A stretch of 64,000 bases of DNA from Cyanophora paradoxa (taxonomy: Eukaryota; Glaucocystophyceae; Cyanophorales; Cyanophoraceae): NCBI GenBank assembly GCA_004431415.1, contig QPMI01000249.1:1-64000 (forward strand), given 5' to 3'. A program made the position numbers and the translations under genes. The notes under the pieces were generated by a model. It had not been told where the DNA came from, searched no databases, and saw only the letters and a list, made by a program, of their open reading frames with translations. Below are positions 23,349 to 34,985 of this stretch, piece by piece. The number at the start of each line of letters is the position of its first letter. Position 1 is the stretch's first letter.

Positions 23349-24951
23349 GCCGCGCGAGCTCCAGCCCCCGCGCCCCCGCGCCTCCTCTTTCGGTAACCTC
23401 AGTGAAACCGCTTGCAATTGTAGTGCATTATCCGCTTGCGATCGGGCGGTCGTCTTCGTTGCGTGCAATACTAGTATCCAATGTTCGCCGCACACAATGC
23501 AATCAATGCAATTCAAGCTGCCCTGCATGCATACTCTTCAAGGCTTGAGCTCCGAATTCGGAGTCGAATCCCGGGTTCCCCGCGGCAGCCTGGCAGGCTG
23601 CGCATGCAGCTGCATGCGCAGCTGCCTGCCAGCCTGGCAGGCTGCCGCGAGGCATCGGTATCGGGCGTGGGCCTCGCTATCCCTCGTATCTGATGCCAAG
23701 ATAATCCGAATTTCGAAATTCCTGATCGCCAAGGCAGAGTTGCAATTGCAATTTGCAAGTTAGATCGTACACTGTGACATATGCATGTTCAGTTAAACTC
23801 GGAACTTGATTAATGATGAGTGATGTGGACCATGATTCGAATTCAATGATTTCTTTCAAGTTCAGCCCGGCGGTCTCGAAGCCCCCGGTTGCCGTCACGG
23901 CGTACCGCGCGCCGGACGCCCCGGAATACCAGTACCGGTACCGTGCCATGGCCACTGTGTGCCCGGCCAGGCGGCCTTCGATTGCAAGGGCTCAAGCTAT
24001 CAAGCCAGGAGTCAGAGCCCTACTAGGCTAGGCCTGGATCCGGACCCGGTGACCGTCGGACCGTCGCACTTCGGGACGCCATGATCATGATCATCATGGC
24101 ATGACCGATTCCGGAGTCAAGGCTGGCCGATTAATATTATCATTACTAAGTTAGCAAGAGCTCCTATCTAAATGATAGATACAAATCGATATCATAACAC
24201 GCACAACTGATCTGCGAGACTCTGAGAACGGAATAAGATAACGATATTGATTCTGCTCATGATCAGGCCCCGGGACCCTAGAGGCGCATCGGGCATCCAA
24301 ATCTGACCGGGACCGACACTAAGAGGCTCTCAGAAGTACGGATGTCGAGAAAGCGAGACTGATTCTGTGTTCCTACTGCATCTGTTTCTCAGTCTCTGGA
24401 ATGAATGAACAAATAGAAATGCTGTATAAAAAAGCTGACTCTGGATGCAGCAAAATGAACATGTAGGGGCACTACTTTAATTGTTATGTACAAATTTGTG
24501 GCAAAAAGAGGCATCATCGAAAGGGCGGGGTGCTCCCAGCCTGGAGAGCGGCGGGTCGAACTTCTAGCTACCAAGAAAAACGAGAGAAGCTAGGTCAAAA
24601 CTGTTACACTTGACTCGACGCACTCCAAACTATTGACAGTAAAGATTCGAAATTCGGCTCGCGGCGCGACTAGCGCTGCAAGCCCGGGGCGGGCCCGTGA
24701 AACTACGATCACATCGCTGGTGAAACGGATCCGTAAATCATATGGAGGGATTAAAGGCGTCCCGAGTGGACGTCAACCAGACACTCACTCAGAGACAAGT
24801 TCTACCCATCCAGAACGCCGTAAACTGGCCGTTAAATGGCCTCTGCCGGGGGGCCTCATACTCTTGAAAGCGGCCCGCCGGTCGTTCAAAACTTGCGGCG
24901 GCGGCGCAGGGGCCGCCGGCCGCGGACGCCGGGGCGGGTCGGGGCGGCGCC
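23349..24951. other. 1.6-kb AT-richer intergenic region
   Basis: No gene is supported. The region is much less GC-rich than its flanks, especially 24120-24650. It contains a 69-bp near-palindrome (23581-23649) and a shorter ATGATCATGATCAT palindromic core at about 24080-24100. It separates convergently transcribed genes, so it may be a low-complexity or heterochromatic spacer or a relic of old insertions. Confidence 0.5.
23581..23649. repeat. 69-bp near-perfect inverted repeat
   Basis: The outer arms begin CGCGGCAGCCTG and end in the complement. The centre is GCGCATGCAGCTGCATGCGC, a perfect 20-bp palindrome. The right arm carries about 11 extra bases, themselves a CAGCCTGGCAGGCTG palindrome. 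It lies 230 bp downstream of the choline-transporter-like stop codon and could form a cruciform or long hairpin. Confidence 0.8.
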
Positions 24952-26344
24952 TCAGGGGAAGGAGGCGGAGAGGCGGCTCGCGCGCGCCGGGAGCGCCGGC
25001 TCGCTCTGGCGCGGCGACGCCAGCGGCGCGCTCGAGGCGCCCTCGCCGAGCGCCGCCCCGGCCCTCGCGCTTCCGAGCGGCGGCGGGTACGTTGAGCACT
25101 GCACATCGTCCCGCCCCTGCATCTGCCGCCGAGGGTGAGGGAGGGAGGCGGGGACGAAAGGACGGCGCCCGCCCGAGCTCGAACCTTGGGTGCGACGGAC
25201 GCGGCGGCGGGCACCGGGGCGGCGTCGAAGCGGCGGGCGACGTTGAGTATGGCGAACTTGCGGAGCTGGAGGCCGATGTCGGGCGCCGACCCGAAAGCCC
25301 GCACCGCGTGCCGCAGCGGCGCGCGCGGCTGCACCGCCCTCTGCGCCCGCGGCTCTTCCGCCGCCGGGAGGACCGCGGCCTCCGGAACGGTTCCCTTGAG
25401 CGCCGCCGTAAGGGCGGAGCGGCGGGGCGCAGCGGCCGTGGCGCGGCTCTTCGGTTTCGGGGGGGTCGGCAGGCCCAGCCAGCGGATTCCCGCCGCCGGC
25501 TCGATGTCTGAGAGCGAAGCAGTCAGAGAGCGGCTCGAGGAGCGACCCAAAAGGAGCTCACATTGCCAGGGCTTGATCGAGACGCCCGAGTGAGGAGGCC
25601 GCGCGGGGGCGACGATGGCCTGCTTCAAGTTCTGCAAGAACATCGCGCATCTGCGGTTGGCGGGATGCACGGTCAGGAGGGGCGGGTCTGCCAGGGGGCG
25701 GGGCCCCGAAAGGGCAGCGGGCGGGTGAATTCGAAGGGGAACGCACGCCGGCCCGTCGGAGCTCTCGCTCGTCGTCCAGCCTTTCGCCAGGCTGCGCAGC
25801 ATGTCCTCGAAACGCTGCGGCGAGACGACGCTGCCGCCGCACGCGTCGGCCGCGAAATCCGTCTGCGTGACTCCGGTCAATCACAACGAGGGACGGCGCC
25901 GGCCAGCGGGGCCCACCATAGCCACCGTCTGCGCATCCTCCGCGTTGAATTCAAACCTCAGGGCGCGGAAGAGGGCGCTGCGGCAGCGGCGGTCAGGGCG
26001 GGCGAGGAGCGCTAGCGGGGGCGCGTGGGCTCGCACTTGTGCAGCGTGAGATAGCGGGACAAATCGAGAACATCGGTTCCGTTTGTCGCAGCAATCCACA
26101 TCTGCGGGGAACGTGAGGCGCGCTCCCGATAGCGCAATATTTAATCCGCCCCTTCGTCTCGTACCTCAGCGATGAGGAAACTACAAGACGGCGAGCCGCA
26201 CGCCTCGTCGGCGCCCCCGAGGTCCATCGGTGCAAGCTCATCGATGGGCTCGACGTGAACCGGCTTGCGCCTGGGAGACCGCTGGACCTGTCCAGGGCCG
26301 CGCGCGACGAGCACCGTGCCGTCGAAGACCGCCAAAGGCGCCAT
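24952..26344 (-). CDS. Unrecognised multi-exon gene
   Basis: A likely ATG is at 26344 (MAPLAVFDGTVLVARGPG), with a stop at 24952. Exons recognised by phase-compatible splice sites include CSFLIAE; MWIAATNGTDVLDLSRYL; ALRFEFNAEDAQTVAM; then FAADACGGSVVSPQRFEDML, LTVHPANRRCAMFLQNLKQ, GIRWLGLPTPPKPKS, DIGLQLRKFAILNVARRF, and a Pro/Ser/Ala-rich end. The mix of short hydrophobic beta-like strings looks like a folded globular protein. I considered a 9-1-1 clamp subunit (RAD9-like) but could not match its conserved positions. Gene boundaries are uncertain. Confidence 0.4.
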
Positions 26345-28454
26345 GCTGGACGCTCCTCGTCGCTCTGGCTCTAGACTGCAGCGCGCTGTACGCGTAGGGG
26401 AGCTGCCTCGTCCGCTGCTGCTGCTGCGCAGCTGCGCTGGTCTGCGCGCGAGGCGCGCGGCTCCTCGAACAAGCACGACCTTGGAATCAACTTTGTACCC
26501 GCCACGCGCTGGCTAGCGCCGTTTCGATGCATCTTTGAATCGGTCCCGTGGTCACGCCGTCAATAGAGGCTCGACTCACGCAGCAGTCACGCAGACTCAC
26601 GCGACTCACGCTCGCGGATAAGGCAGTTAGCCGCTCGAGTCTCGAGTTTGAAACGTCAAAAAAAGTTTAAAAAACGTTACCCTAAACGCTTCAGACCCGG
26701 CAACTTACGGCGGCAAGCCAAATTATTGAGCCGAATGGCTAAGATGCACTCTACCCCCGCGCCGCCTTTTCCCCCTGGCCTTCTTGGGGTACGGATACGT
26801 ACGATGGGTTGGCCGAACGCGAGCCGCAGCGCCGCGCTCGCGCTGCGGCGTCTGCCTTCGGACCTGCATTTCCCGATCAGGTTCGCTTCCCCGCACGCGC
26901 ACCCTCGATCACGCGGTTGAGCGCTCGATTAGCGGCGGCGGCCGAGTTGAAGCGAGCCTCGGAGTGCGTTAGTAATATTTCAGCTATCGATGTTGCGATT
27001 GCGATGTTGATCGCCGATGTTGCGATTACGATGTTGCGATTAGACTTGGTCGCCTCCCGCAGCGATTGCGATTTCAGGGCTTGTGCCGATTACGCTGCGG
27101 CGCTGCGATTACGATCGCGCCTAATATTTCAAGCTTAAGGTTTAGCCTGCAGCTGCGATTACAAATTCATCGGGGGGGGGCGGCCGGGGTGACCCCCGAG
27201 GTCGCCCCGCAACCCGGCGAGCCCGGCGGCGGCCGCCGTCGGAACTCCCGCTCCCTGCAGTGCGCGCCGGCCTGCCTGCGCGCCATCTCGGGGGCGGGCG
27301 GTGCGCTTCGCGGCCCGGGCCTTCTAATCTGACTGCCGCCCTCTGCAGGCGCCAGGAGGGTGAGGCCGCCGCTGGCGTGGGCCCGGGCGCCGCCCCGCGC
27401 ACAGACGTCGCCGTGCGGGACCTCGCGGAGAGCCTCGCAGCCGTCGGCATCAGCGGCGGGCAGCCGTGCGCCGTTCCCGCCCCTTCCTCCCCCCTCTCCG
27501 TCTCACCCTCTCCCGGGGGGCCACCGTACCCAGGCGCGGGCCCGGCGGGGCGGACGACGATTCTAAATGTAAAACTGAGTCAAGGGGGCGGCAATGGGCC
27601 GCAAATAATCGTCCGTCTCCGGCCCAGGGGGCCAATTTAAGGTCAAGCTTCGAGCCGGCGGCTCATGATCAGGGAGATGAGGAATTGGTTTGTTCATTGG
27701 ATGTCTTTCCACAGCGGGCTCTCGCCCAGGTGCCATGCAAGCCCCGCGAGAGCACGCCGCAGATGCGAACGCGAAAGAGCAGCGCGGGGCGACGTGGCGC
27801 GCAGGCATGCGCAGCGCACGCGTACGGCCCCCTCCGGTGTGCCCCCCGGCCAACCGCGACGCGGTCGCGATCGAGTGACCCAGCCAATTGCAAGTGCGAG
27901 CCGCGCAGAGCTCCACCCAGGCGAGCACCCCTTAGGCTCTCGCAGTGGTGAAGTACAGGCAATCGGATCCCCAAGCTGCGGCGCAGGCCGCCGGCCTCGT
28001 CGTCGTAGTTTGGGCAGGATAGGGGGACCGCGTACCCCCCTTCAGCGGGCCCTGCCTGCGTTGCCCGCAGGCTTGTCGCCCCCGTAGGTAGCACAGACCC
28101 AGCTCAAGCTCCTGCGATGTCCGCAGCTAGCATGCCTGTGTTATCAATGCGCTCATGGAGGCTCTGGGTGCAGCGCCGCCCACGCGGCCGCGGAGGGCCT
28201 GATCGTGCTGTGCGCGACGCAGTGGGCCCAAGATGCGCGCTCCAGGCTGCGCAACGATCCGTTCCTTTGACGTGCGTCGCTTGGGCGCGAACGCCTGAAC
28301 ATGCCTCAACGGGCTCAGGTCGCCGCTGCTCGAGGCGCTCGCAGCCGCCCGGTCGGCGGCTGCGAACGCGCTGAGACGTAGCTACAGCTCATCGGCAGCC
28401 GTCCCGGCTGCCCCTGCTCCCTTAGAAGCGCAGTGCGCGTCCGGCCGCGGGTGT
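26345..28454. other. Poorly interpretable 2.1-kb stretch with possible isolated exons
   Basis: 26560-27160 is AT-richer and shows no gene. At 27349-27471 on the plus strand a CAG-flanked segment encodes EGEAAAGVGPGAAPRTDVAV followed by RDLAESLAAVGIS, which looks exon-like. At 28180-28275 (+) another segment reads AAEGLIVLCATQWAQDARS with a stop at 28275. I could not link either to a start codon or to a family. Either could belong to a gene that continues into the locus at 28455. Confidence 0.3.
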
Positions 28455-30012
28455 TTGCGTCCTCCGCCCCGCCTGATCGACACCCGCGCGGGCGTCCCGC
28501 CCAGGGACGTGGCGGAGCGGCTGTCGAAGCTGCCGGTGGCGGTGCTGCGGGGCGAGGACGAGGCGGAAGGGAGCGTGACGGAGTACCTCATCCTCGGGGT
28601 CGAGCACGGCGACCGAGGGCGCGCATGCGCTCGCGCTTGGCCTTCTCCTCCCGCGCGCCCAAACGCGACCGCGCAGCTCGATGGACGGCGTGCGAAGCGC
28701 CGTGCGGCTCTTCCAGCCGGACGCGGTGGGGGCCCCTTCCGCAGCGAGCCCGGCTGAGGCTGAGGCGGGGGCGCCTTCAGGTGGTTCTGGAGCACTGCCC
28801 CTTCTCGCTGAAGTCGGAGCTTCCGGACGCCCTCAAGGAAATCCCCGACTTCGAGGCCGCCGCCGCCGTCCAGGCCCGCCCCGCCCCGCCCCGCCCCGCC
28901 CCGCCCCGCCCCGCCCCGCGCCTTCTGAGGGGATGTCAACAGGAGGCCGCGCTGCTCCCCGGGGAGTGCCGCTTCGTCCTCGCAGACCGGCTCTGCGTCC
29001 TGACCGAGTGGCGCATCCTCGCCGCCCTCGGATTCGACCCCGCGCCGGCCGCCCGCGAGCACCTCGCCGCCGTCCCCTGGGCCGGCGTGCACACCCTGTG
29101 CGCAGCCTTTCCCCCCTGGCCGCTCTCCTCTGCATCCGTCTTCTCGCTGAGGGCGGGGGCAGGGTGTTCGACATGGAGGACGATCCCTTCCAGGAGCTGC
29201 GGGCGGACCTCGAGGAGGGGCCCGCCGCCGACGCCTTCGACCGCGCCCTCATCCACGCGCGCCCGCCCCGCGCCCCCGCCCCGCCCCGCGCGGCCCTGAC
29301 GCGGCGCACAGGAGCGGGACGACGTGCTGGCGTGGTCGCTGCTCTCGCACCCGCGCCTGCGGGGCGCCCGCCGCGTCCTCGCCCTCTTCGGCGACGGCCA
29401 CCTCGCCGCGCGCCCCGCCCCCGCCCCCCGCGGCCCTCCCCCGCCTCACGCGGCCTCCGCAGGGCGTCAACGAGCGGATGCAGGCGGGGGAGGTGGTGCT
29501 GACGGACCACCTGGCGCCCCCGCCCTCGCTGTACGGCCCGGCGGCGCGAGCGCTCTTCGTGGAGCACGGGGCGGACCCGCCGGACGCGACCCCGGCCTTC
29601 CAGCCGGCCGCCGTCGCCGCCTGGCTCGCCGAGGCCGAGACCGCCTCCTACACCCTCCTCGACCGCCTCCGCGGCGAGATCCTGGCGCGCGCGCCCTCCC
29701 GCCCGAGCCCATGCGACGCCGCCCCTCCCGTCTGACTCGCCCGCGCGCGCCGGGCAGAGGCGGGTGCTCGAGGGCCGCCTCGTGCCCCCGCGACCCGCGA
29801 GGCCCCTCCCCCGCCCTCCGCCTCGCCCACGCCCCCGCCGCCGCCGCCGCCCGCCGCCCTCGCCGGCCCCTCTTCCTCCCCCGCTCCCAGGGCCCCGCCC
29901 CCCGCGCCCCGCCCCCCGCGTAGCCTCCCTGTGCCGTCTCTCCAGTTCTCAACCTGCCCATAGCTTCTCGCCGTCTACCTCTTCCTCCCCTAAGAGCCGC
30001 CGCCGCGGCTAG
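28455..30012 (+). CDS. Unrecognised multi-exon gene
   Basis: The 5' end is not defined. Consistent exons on the plus strand read IDTRAGVPPRDVAERLSKLP and GSVTEYLILGVEHGD; VVLEHCPFSLKSELPDALKE; CRFVLADRLCVLTEWRILAA then LGFDPAPAAREHL; VFDMEDDPFQELRADLEEG; DDVLAWSLLSHPRLRGARRV; VNERMQAGEVVLTDHLAPPP; and AVAAWLAEAETASYTLLDRL. The introns between them are CCCCGCC-type. The segments look helical, with no membrane span or signal. The string EWRILAALGFDP loosely recalls cyclin boxes, but nothing else supports that. The end is probably between 29961 and 30012, overlapping the tail of the convergent coiled-coil gene. Confidence 0.42.
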
Positions 30013-33000
30013 GGGCCCGCCAGGAGGTCTCTTCCTCCCCGGGGCCCGGCTGAGGGCTCGCTGTGGCGGGGCCCCCGGAGCGCCCCGAGCGGGCGGAGCG
30101 GCCCGAGGGGTTCGCGCCCCCGCCCTTGAGCTCCTCCAGCTCCGACCTCGCCTGCTCCATGATCTGCACAAGGCAAAGCGTCAGGCTTGAGCTTGACTGC
30201 GTCGAGCGGCGACGAGGACGCACGCGGACGGACTCGGTGGCGACGCGCTCGGCGACCTGCCGCTGCGTGGCCTCGTCCCTCAGGCGCTGCTCGAGGTGGA
30301 GGCGGTGCGCGGCCTCCTCGCGGAGGCGCTGCTCGAGGTCGAGGGCCCGCGCCTCCACCGACGTCCGCTCCAGCGCCGCCCCCTGCAGCCTGCGCCGCCT
30401 GAGCCAGCGAGGCCGAGCTCCCCACGCATCCCCGCGCACTGCTCCAGGAGCTGCTTGCGCTGCAGCTCCGTGCTCCGCGCCGCCATGTCCGCCCGCGCGT
30501 TCGCCTCCGCCACCCGCGCCAGCAGCTCGTCCCGCTCCGACCGCACGCCCCCGACCTGAACGCGGGGCGTCCGTCGCGCACGGCCCCCGGGCCCAGAGAG
30601 GCGCTGGGCGCACGCTCTGGGCGACGGCGGCGGCGCTCTCCTCGAGGGCGGAGCGGGCGCGGCGCTCGGCCTCCCACTGCTCGCGGGCCGCCGCCAGCGC
30701 CGCCTGCAGCTGCTCCGCCTGCTCCTGCGCCGCCGCCGCGCGCTTCGCCCCCGCGATGCGCTCCTGCGAGAGGCTCGCCTCCGCGACCCGCAGCGCCTCC
30801 TCCAGCCCCGCCGCCCGCTCCGCCGCCTCGCGCTGGGCGGCGCGCGCCTCCGCCAGCGCCCCCCGCTCCCCCTCCAGCTGCTCCCGCGCCGCGTACAGCT
30901 GCCGCCCCGCCCCGTCAGAGAAAGACAGAAAGAGAGGGAGGGGAGGAGGGGGGGGGGGGGGGAGGGGGGAGGGGGCGGAGCCGGCGCACGGCGGCGGACT
31001 CCTGCTCGGCGGCGGCGGCGGCGAGGTCGCGCTCGGCGGCGACGGCCTCGAGCTCGCGCTGCAGCTCCGCGCGCTCGCGCTGCAGCGCCCGCTCGCGCTC
31101 CTCGGCCTCGGCGAGCCGCTGCTGGCGCCGGCGACGCGCCCCTTCTCCCGCTCCGTCTGCGCCGCCACCTGCAGCGCCTCGCCCGCGCCGCCGCCAGCGC
31201 CGCCTCCCGCTCCGACGCCGCCTCCGCCAGCTGCTGCTCCAGCGCGCGGCACTGCGGCGAGGTTCAGGCGGGGGCGGGGCGCTCGGGCGGGCGCCCCGCG
31301 CGCCTTCTCCTCCCAGGCCGAGACGGCGGAGCGGAGGTCGTCCCGGGCCCGCCCCGCCTCCTCGAGCCGCCCCCGGCCCGCGCCAGCTCGCCCTCGAGCG
31401 CCTCGAGCTCGGCGAGGCGCTCGCGCAGCGCGGCCGCCTCGTCGGCGCGGCGCTGCGCGTCGGCGCGGGCGGCGCGCAGCTCGCCCCGCACGACGGCGAC
31501 GGCGTCCTCGACGCGCTTGTCGGCCGTCTCCGCCGCCCGCCGCGCCCGCACCTCCATGCGCCGGCACGCCTCCAGCTGCCCGCGAGCTCGAGCGCCTCCC
31601 GCCGGGCCGCCTCGACCTGCCCCGCCGCCGCCTCCGCCCGCCGCGCCTCCGCGTACTTCTCCCGCTCCAGCGTCTCCAGGCGCCGCCGCAGCTGCCCCGC
31701 CGCCGCCTCGGCCTCCGCGGCGCGGGCCTCGGCCTCGGCGGCGCGCGCCTCGGCGGCCTCGCGGCGGGCCGCCTCCTCGGCCGCCTGCTCCCGCACGGTC
31801 GCCAGGTACCGGTTCTCCATCTCCCGCACCGCGAGCTGCCGGCCCCGTCGGGCGGCGTCGGGCAAGGCGGGGGGCACCAGGCACCAGCTCGCGCGTCTGC
31901 GCGTCCGAGGCCGTCGCCAGGCGCTCGATCACCGCCTGCTTCGCCATCGAGTCGTACCCCGCCTCCTGCCCGCCCCCGGCCCCCGCTCAGGCGCGGCGCG
32001 CGGGCGCACGGAGCGGGGCGCGGGCGCGCGCACCCGCTGCTGCCGCTCCAGCGCAGCCTCGAGGGAGCGCACCCGCGCCGCCAGCCTGCCGCACAGTGAG
32101 GGGCAAGGAGCGAAGAGGGAGGGACCCGCGAGCACCGGTTCTGGGCGCCCTTGACGAGAAGCACGCCGCCGTCGTAGGCGGCGCGCATCCGCCGCAGCGC
32201 CCCCGTCGCCGCCTGCACCACTGCACCCAGAGAGGAGCTGAGCAGAGGAGGAGAGGAAGAAGGGGAGGGGGGCGGGCCCTTGGTGAAGTCGGCGCCGAGG
32301 CGGGCCTTGAGGGTGTGCTCCGCGAGCTGCACGACGAGGCCCCAGGCGCGCAGCAGGGCCTCCAGGCGGGCGCCCTCGGGCCCCGAGGCCGCCCCCGCCC
32401 CCGCCCCGGGCTCGAGGACGCTGGTGAGGACGCCGTGGACGCCGGCGCCGTAGAGGTAGAGGGTCCGGTAGAGGCGGTCGGCCCCCGCGGCGGGCACGCC
32501 GATCGCCCGCAGTGCCTCGCGGGAGAGGCCCTCCCGCGCCAGCGACGTCCCCAGCGCCGAGGCGAGGGCCCCCTCCAGCCACGCCTCCACCCGCTCCCCC
32601 TCCTCCCGGCCCCCGCCCCCCCGCCCCGCCCCCTGCGGACCCACCGGCGGCAGCCCGTCCGCGCTGCGGTTGAGGCGCCCGGCCGGGGTGGCGGCCTCGA
32701 TGTGGGGGGCGGAGGCGGAGGCGCGGAGGAGGGCGGGGGCGGCGGCGGGGCCCGAGGCGGGGCGGAGGTCGGGGAGGGAAGAGCGCAGGGAGCCGTGGAG
32801 AGAGCCGGGGACGGGGTACGCGGGGCCCGTGTCCTCGCCCTCCCCTTCCCAGCCCGCCTCGCCTTCGTCGGGGCCGGGGAAGGGCAGGGGCGAGGGAGCG
32901 CCGGGGCCGTGGGGGTGGGCGGGGCCGAGGGCGGGGCCTGGAGGGCGGCCACGGCGCCCTCGAGCTCGGCGACGGCGTCCCCGAGCTCAGCCAGGACCGC

Positions 33001-33387
33001 CTGCGCCGCCGCAGCGTCCCGCGGCGCCTTCACCCCCGCCGGCACCTTCTTCTTCCGCTGCCCCGGCGAGCGCGCGACCTGGGACCTGCCGCCGGCGGCG
33101 CGGCGCGGCGCGGCGCGCCGGCGTCGGTGGCAGATTGGGCAGCGGCGTCAGATTGTACCCACCGCTCGAGGGCGCTGATGGAGCTGTGGAGGACATCGCT
33201 GTACCGAAGGATGCTCGACTCGAGCTCCGGGTTCCCGGTGTAGCGCTGGCGCACAGTTAAAGTTAGCTACGACGCAGAAAGAGGCCCATTGTGGGCTAGC
33301 GCCGATGAGGCCGAGCTGGCTCCGATGAGCCAGCGCCGGCGGTCCAGGACTGACCTGTGGCGTAGCTACCAGGGACGCTCTGTACAT
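29990..33387 (-). CDS. Long coiled-coil protein
   Basis: The ATG at 33387 begins MYRASLVATPQ and splices in phase to RYTGNPELESSILRYSDVL. Next come QAVLAELGDAVAELEGAVAA, a Pro/Ser linker, and a helical domain ALASALGTSLAREGLSREAL, YRTLYLYGAGVHGVLTSVL and LLRAWGLVVQLAEHTLKARL. From about 32100 to 30150 nearly all exons are heptad-rich Ala/Glu/Arg coiled coil, for example VREMENRYLATVREQAAEEA, LEQRLREEAAHRLHLEQRL and IMEQARSELEELKGG. The stop is at 29990. The family is not recognised; structural, cytoskeletal or basal-body roles would be typical for such architecture, but that is inference. It is divergent from the small gene at 33731. Confidence 0.62.
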
Positions 33388-33730
33388 CGCAAACTACCAC
33401 GGGTGCATGGGGCTCGCAGGCGAGCGTCGCCAGGCGGCGGTTTGGGGCTGCCGACTCTAGATATGCTGCTTACGCTTGCTGCCGGCTCTAGATATGCTGC
33501 TGGGGGTCTAGAGAGTGTGCTCGAGGCGGCCTGCGTTGTCTTGGATCTGTTGGGCCAACTTGGTCTAGACGGGTACGCGAACTCAGAGCGCATCCCTTCT
33601 TTTCGCAGCGCAGGCAGAGGCAGAGCACATCCCGGTGTCATACGTAAGCTCCCAATGCACAGGCGAGGCAGAGCACCGGAGCGCTAAGGCCCCCGTGCAG
33701 GACTCGCGTTGTTCCTGCAGGAGCGTCGAG
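33388..33730. other. Divergent promoter region with short tandem motif
   Basis: This is a 343-bp head-to-head interval. It contains two near copies of CTCTAGATATGCTGCT at about 33457-33503. I see no exon. Confidence 0.5.
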
Positions 33731-34627
33731 ATGGATACGCTTAGCTCCGAGATATGGCGCGAGACACTCAAGAAAGAGATGAAGGCCAAAGAAGGTGGGT
33801 GCCAAGGTCGCAGGCGCTGGCGGCTGTTTAGCGCGGAGCGAGGAGTTCTGGGACTGCAGCTGTCTCTGGGGGGCTTCTAGGTTAGGCGGCGGCGCCCGCG
33901 CCAGGCGGCAACCGAACAACCGCAGAAGCGCTTCGCGTGCGAGGATGACCGCTGACGCTGGGTCGCCGCAGCGTGGGTGCAGAAGTATAAGCCGGGGCTT
34001 GCGAGTGCGGAGCAAACAGCGCTGCACCCGGAGATGATGCAGAAGGCCTTGGTGCGTTAGCCGCACACCCCCACGCGCCACGCCACGCCACGCCGCCGCG
34101 CGCCTCCCTCACGGCCCGCCCGCCCCGCAGGCCCCCGGAACCCCAGGCTCTAGAGTTGACCGGTACGCTTTCGTAGCCGCCCAGGGACCCGGGCCTTCGG
34201 GGCGCCGGATCACCGACCCCACCGGGCCGCGCTGCAGGTTGCTCGAGCTGAAAGAGCAGCTGAAGAAGATCGAGAAGGTGCCGCCGCGCCCCGCCATCCC
34301 CGCCCAATCGCCGCTCGGCGCCTGACGCCCGCCCGCCCCGCAGCTGGTGGAGGAGGAGGTGCCCCGTAGACCCCGCGGGCCTGCCCCGCCCCTCGCCGGC
34401 CCGCCTGACGCCCGCGGCAGCTCGGCGAGTCCCAGAAGGGCCTCAAGCCCCCTGGCACCTCCGGCGTGCGTCGTGACCCTCCCCGTTACCCCTCAGCCCC
34501 CTCCCCGCCGACGGGGGGGGCGCGGCAGTCTGTGCGCTCGCAGAAGAGCAACGCGAGCGCGCTCAGCAAGGCGAGCAGCACCGCGAAGCTGCACGGCTCG
34601 TCCAGCCTCGCGAAGCTCCACAAGTGA
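33731..34627 (+). CDS. Small basic protein with central coiled coil, function unknown
   Basis: The ATG at 33731 begins MDTLSSEIWRETLKKEMKAK. It splices in phase at a GT donor to WVQKYKPGLASAEQTALHPE, then to an exon with PGTPGSRVDRYAFVAAQGPG and LLELKEQLKKIEK, then LVEEE, LGESQKGLKPPGTSG, and a Ser/Lys-rich last exon (SQKSNASALSKASSTAKLHG). The stop TGA is at 34625-34627. The product is about 140 residues, with no membrane span. Six well-phased exons make it a convincing gene. The family is unknown. Confidence 0.62.
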
Positions 34628-34985
34628 AGGCCCGATCAGCTCCGTTTGACGAAATTTCTTCTTAGAATAGGCGCGTATAGGCTACAGCGCTAGCGTGAAG
34701 TTGTAGGGCCTCGGGAGACCGTACGCGTCGACGCCCCTCTCGCCGGCGCGTCCCGCATTAATATTGTCAGGTCCAATGCATCATTGTACTTTTAGAACGG
34801 TTCTGCGTCTGCGCCATTGCTGTCGGGTGGCTGCGTGGCGGCCGCTAAGCAATAAGCACGTGCGCCCGCCGGCCGCGCGTAGCTAGGGGGGAGGGGGATC
34901 CGGAGGGGAGGGGGTAGACCGGCTGATTGCTGCCGCTCAGCGCGCGGCTCATTCAAGCGCACAGAGCTGCGCGCTTGCGCTTGGC
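34628..34985. other. Intergenic region
   Basis: This 358-bp spacer lies between two plus-strand genes. It has an AT-richer 5' part and a G-rich run near 34886-34918. It should hold the 3' UTR of the small gene and the promoter of the ankyrin gene. No exon is seen. Confidence 0.5.

Noticed and set aside
24952-26344. RAD9-like 9-1-1 clamp subunit
   Set aside because: A superficial likeness only around one exon; conserved positions could not be lined up.
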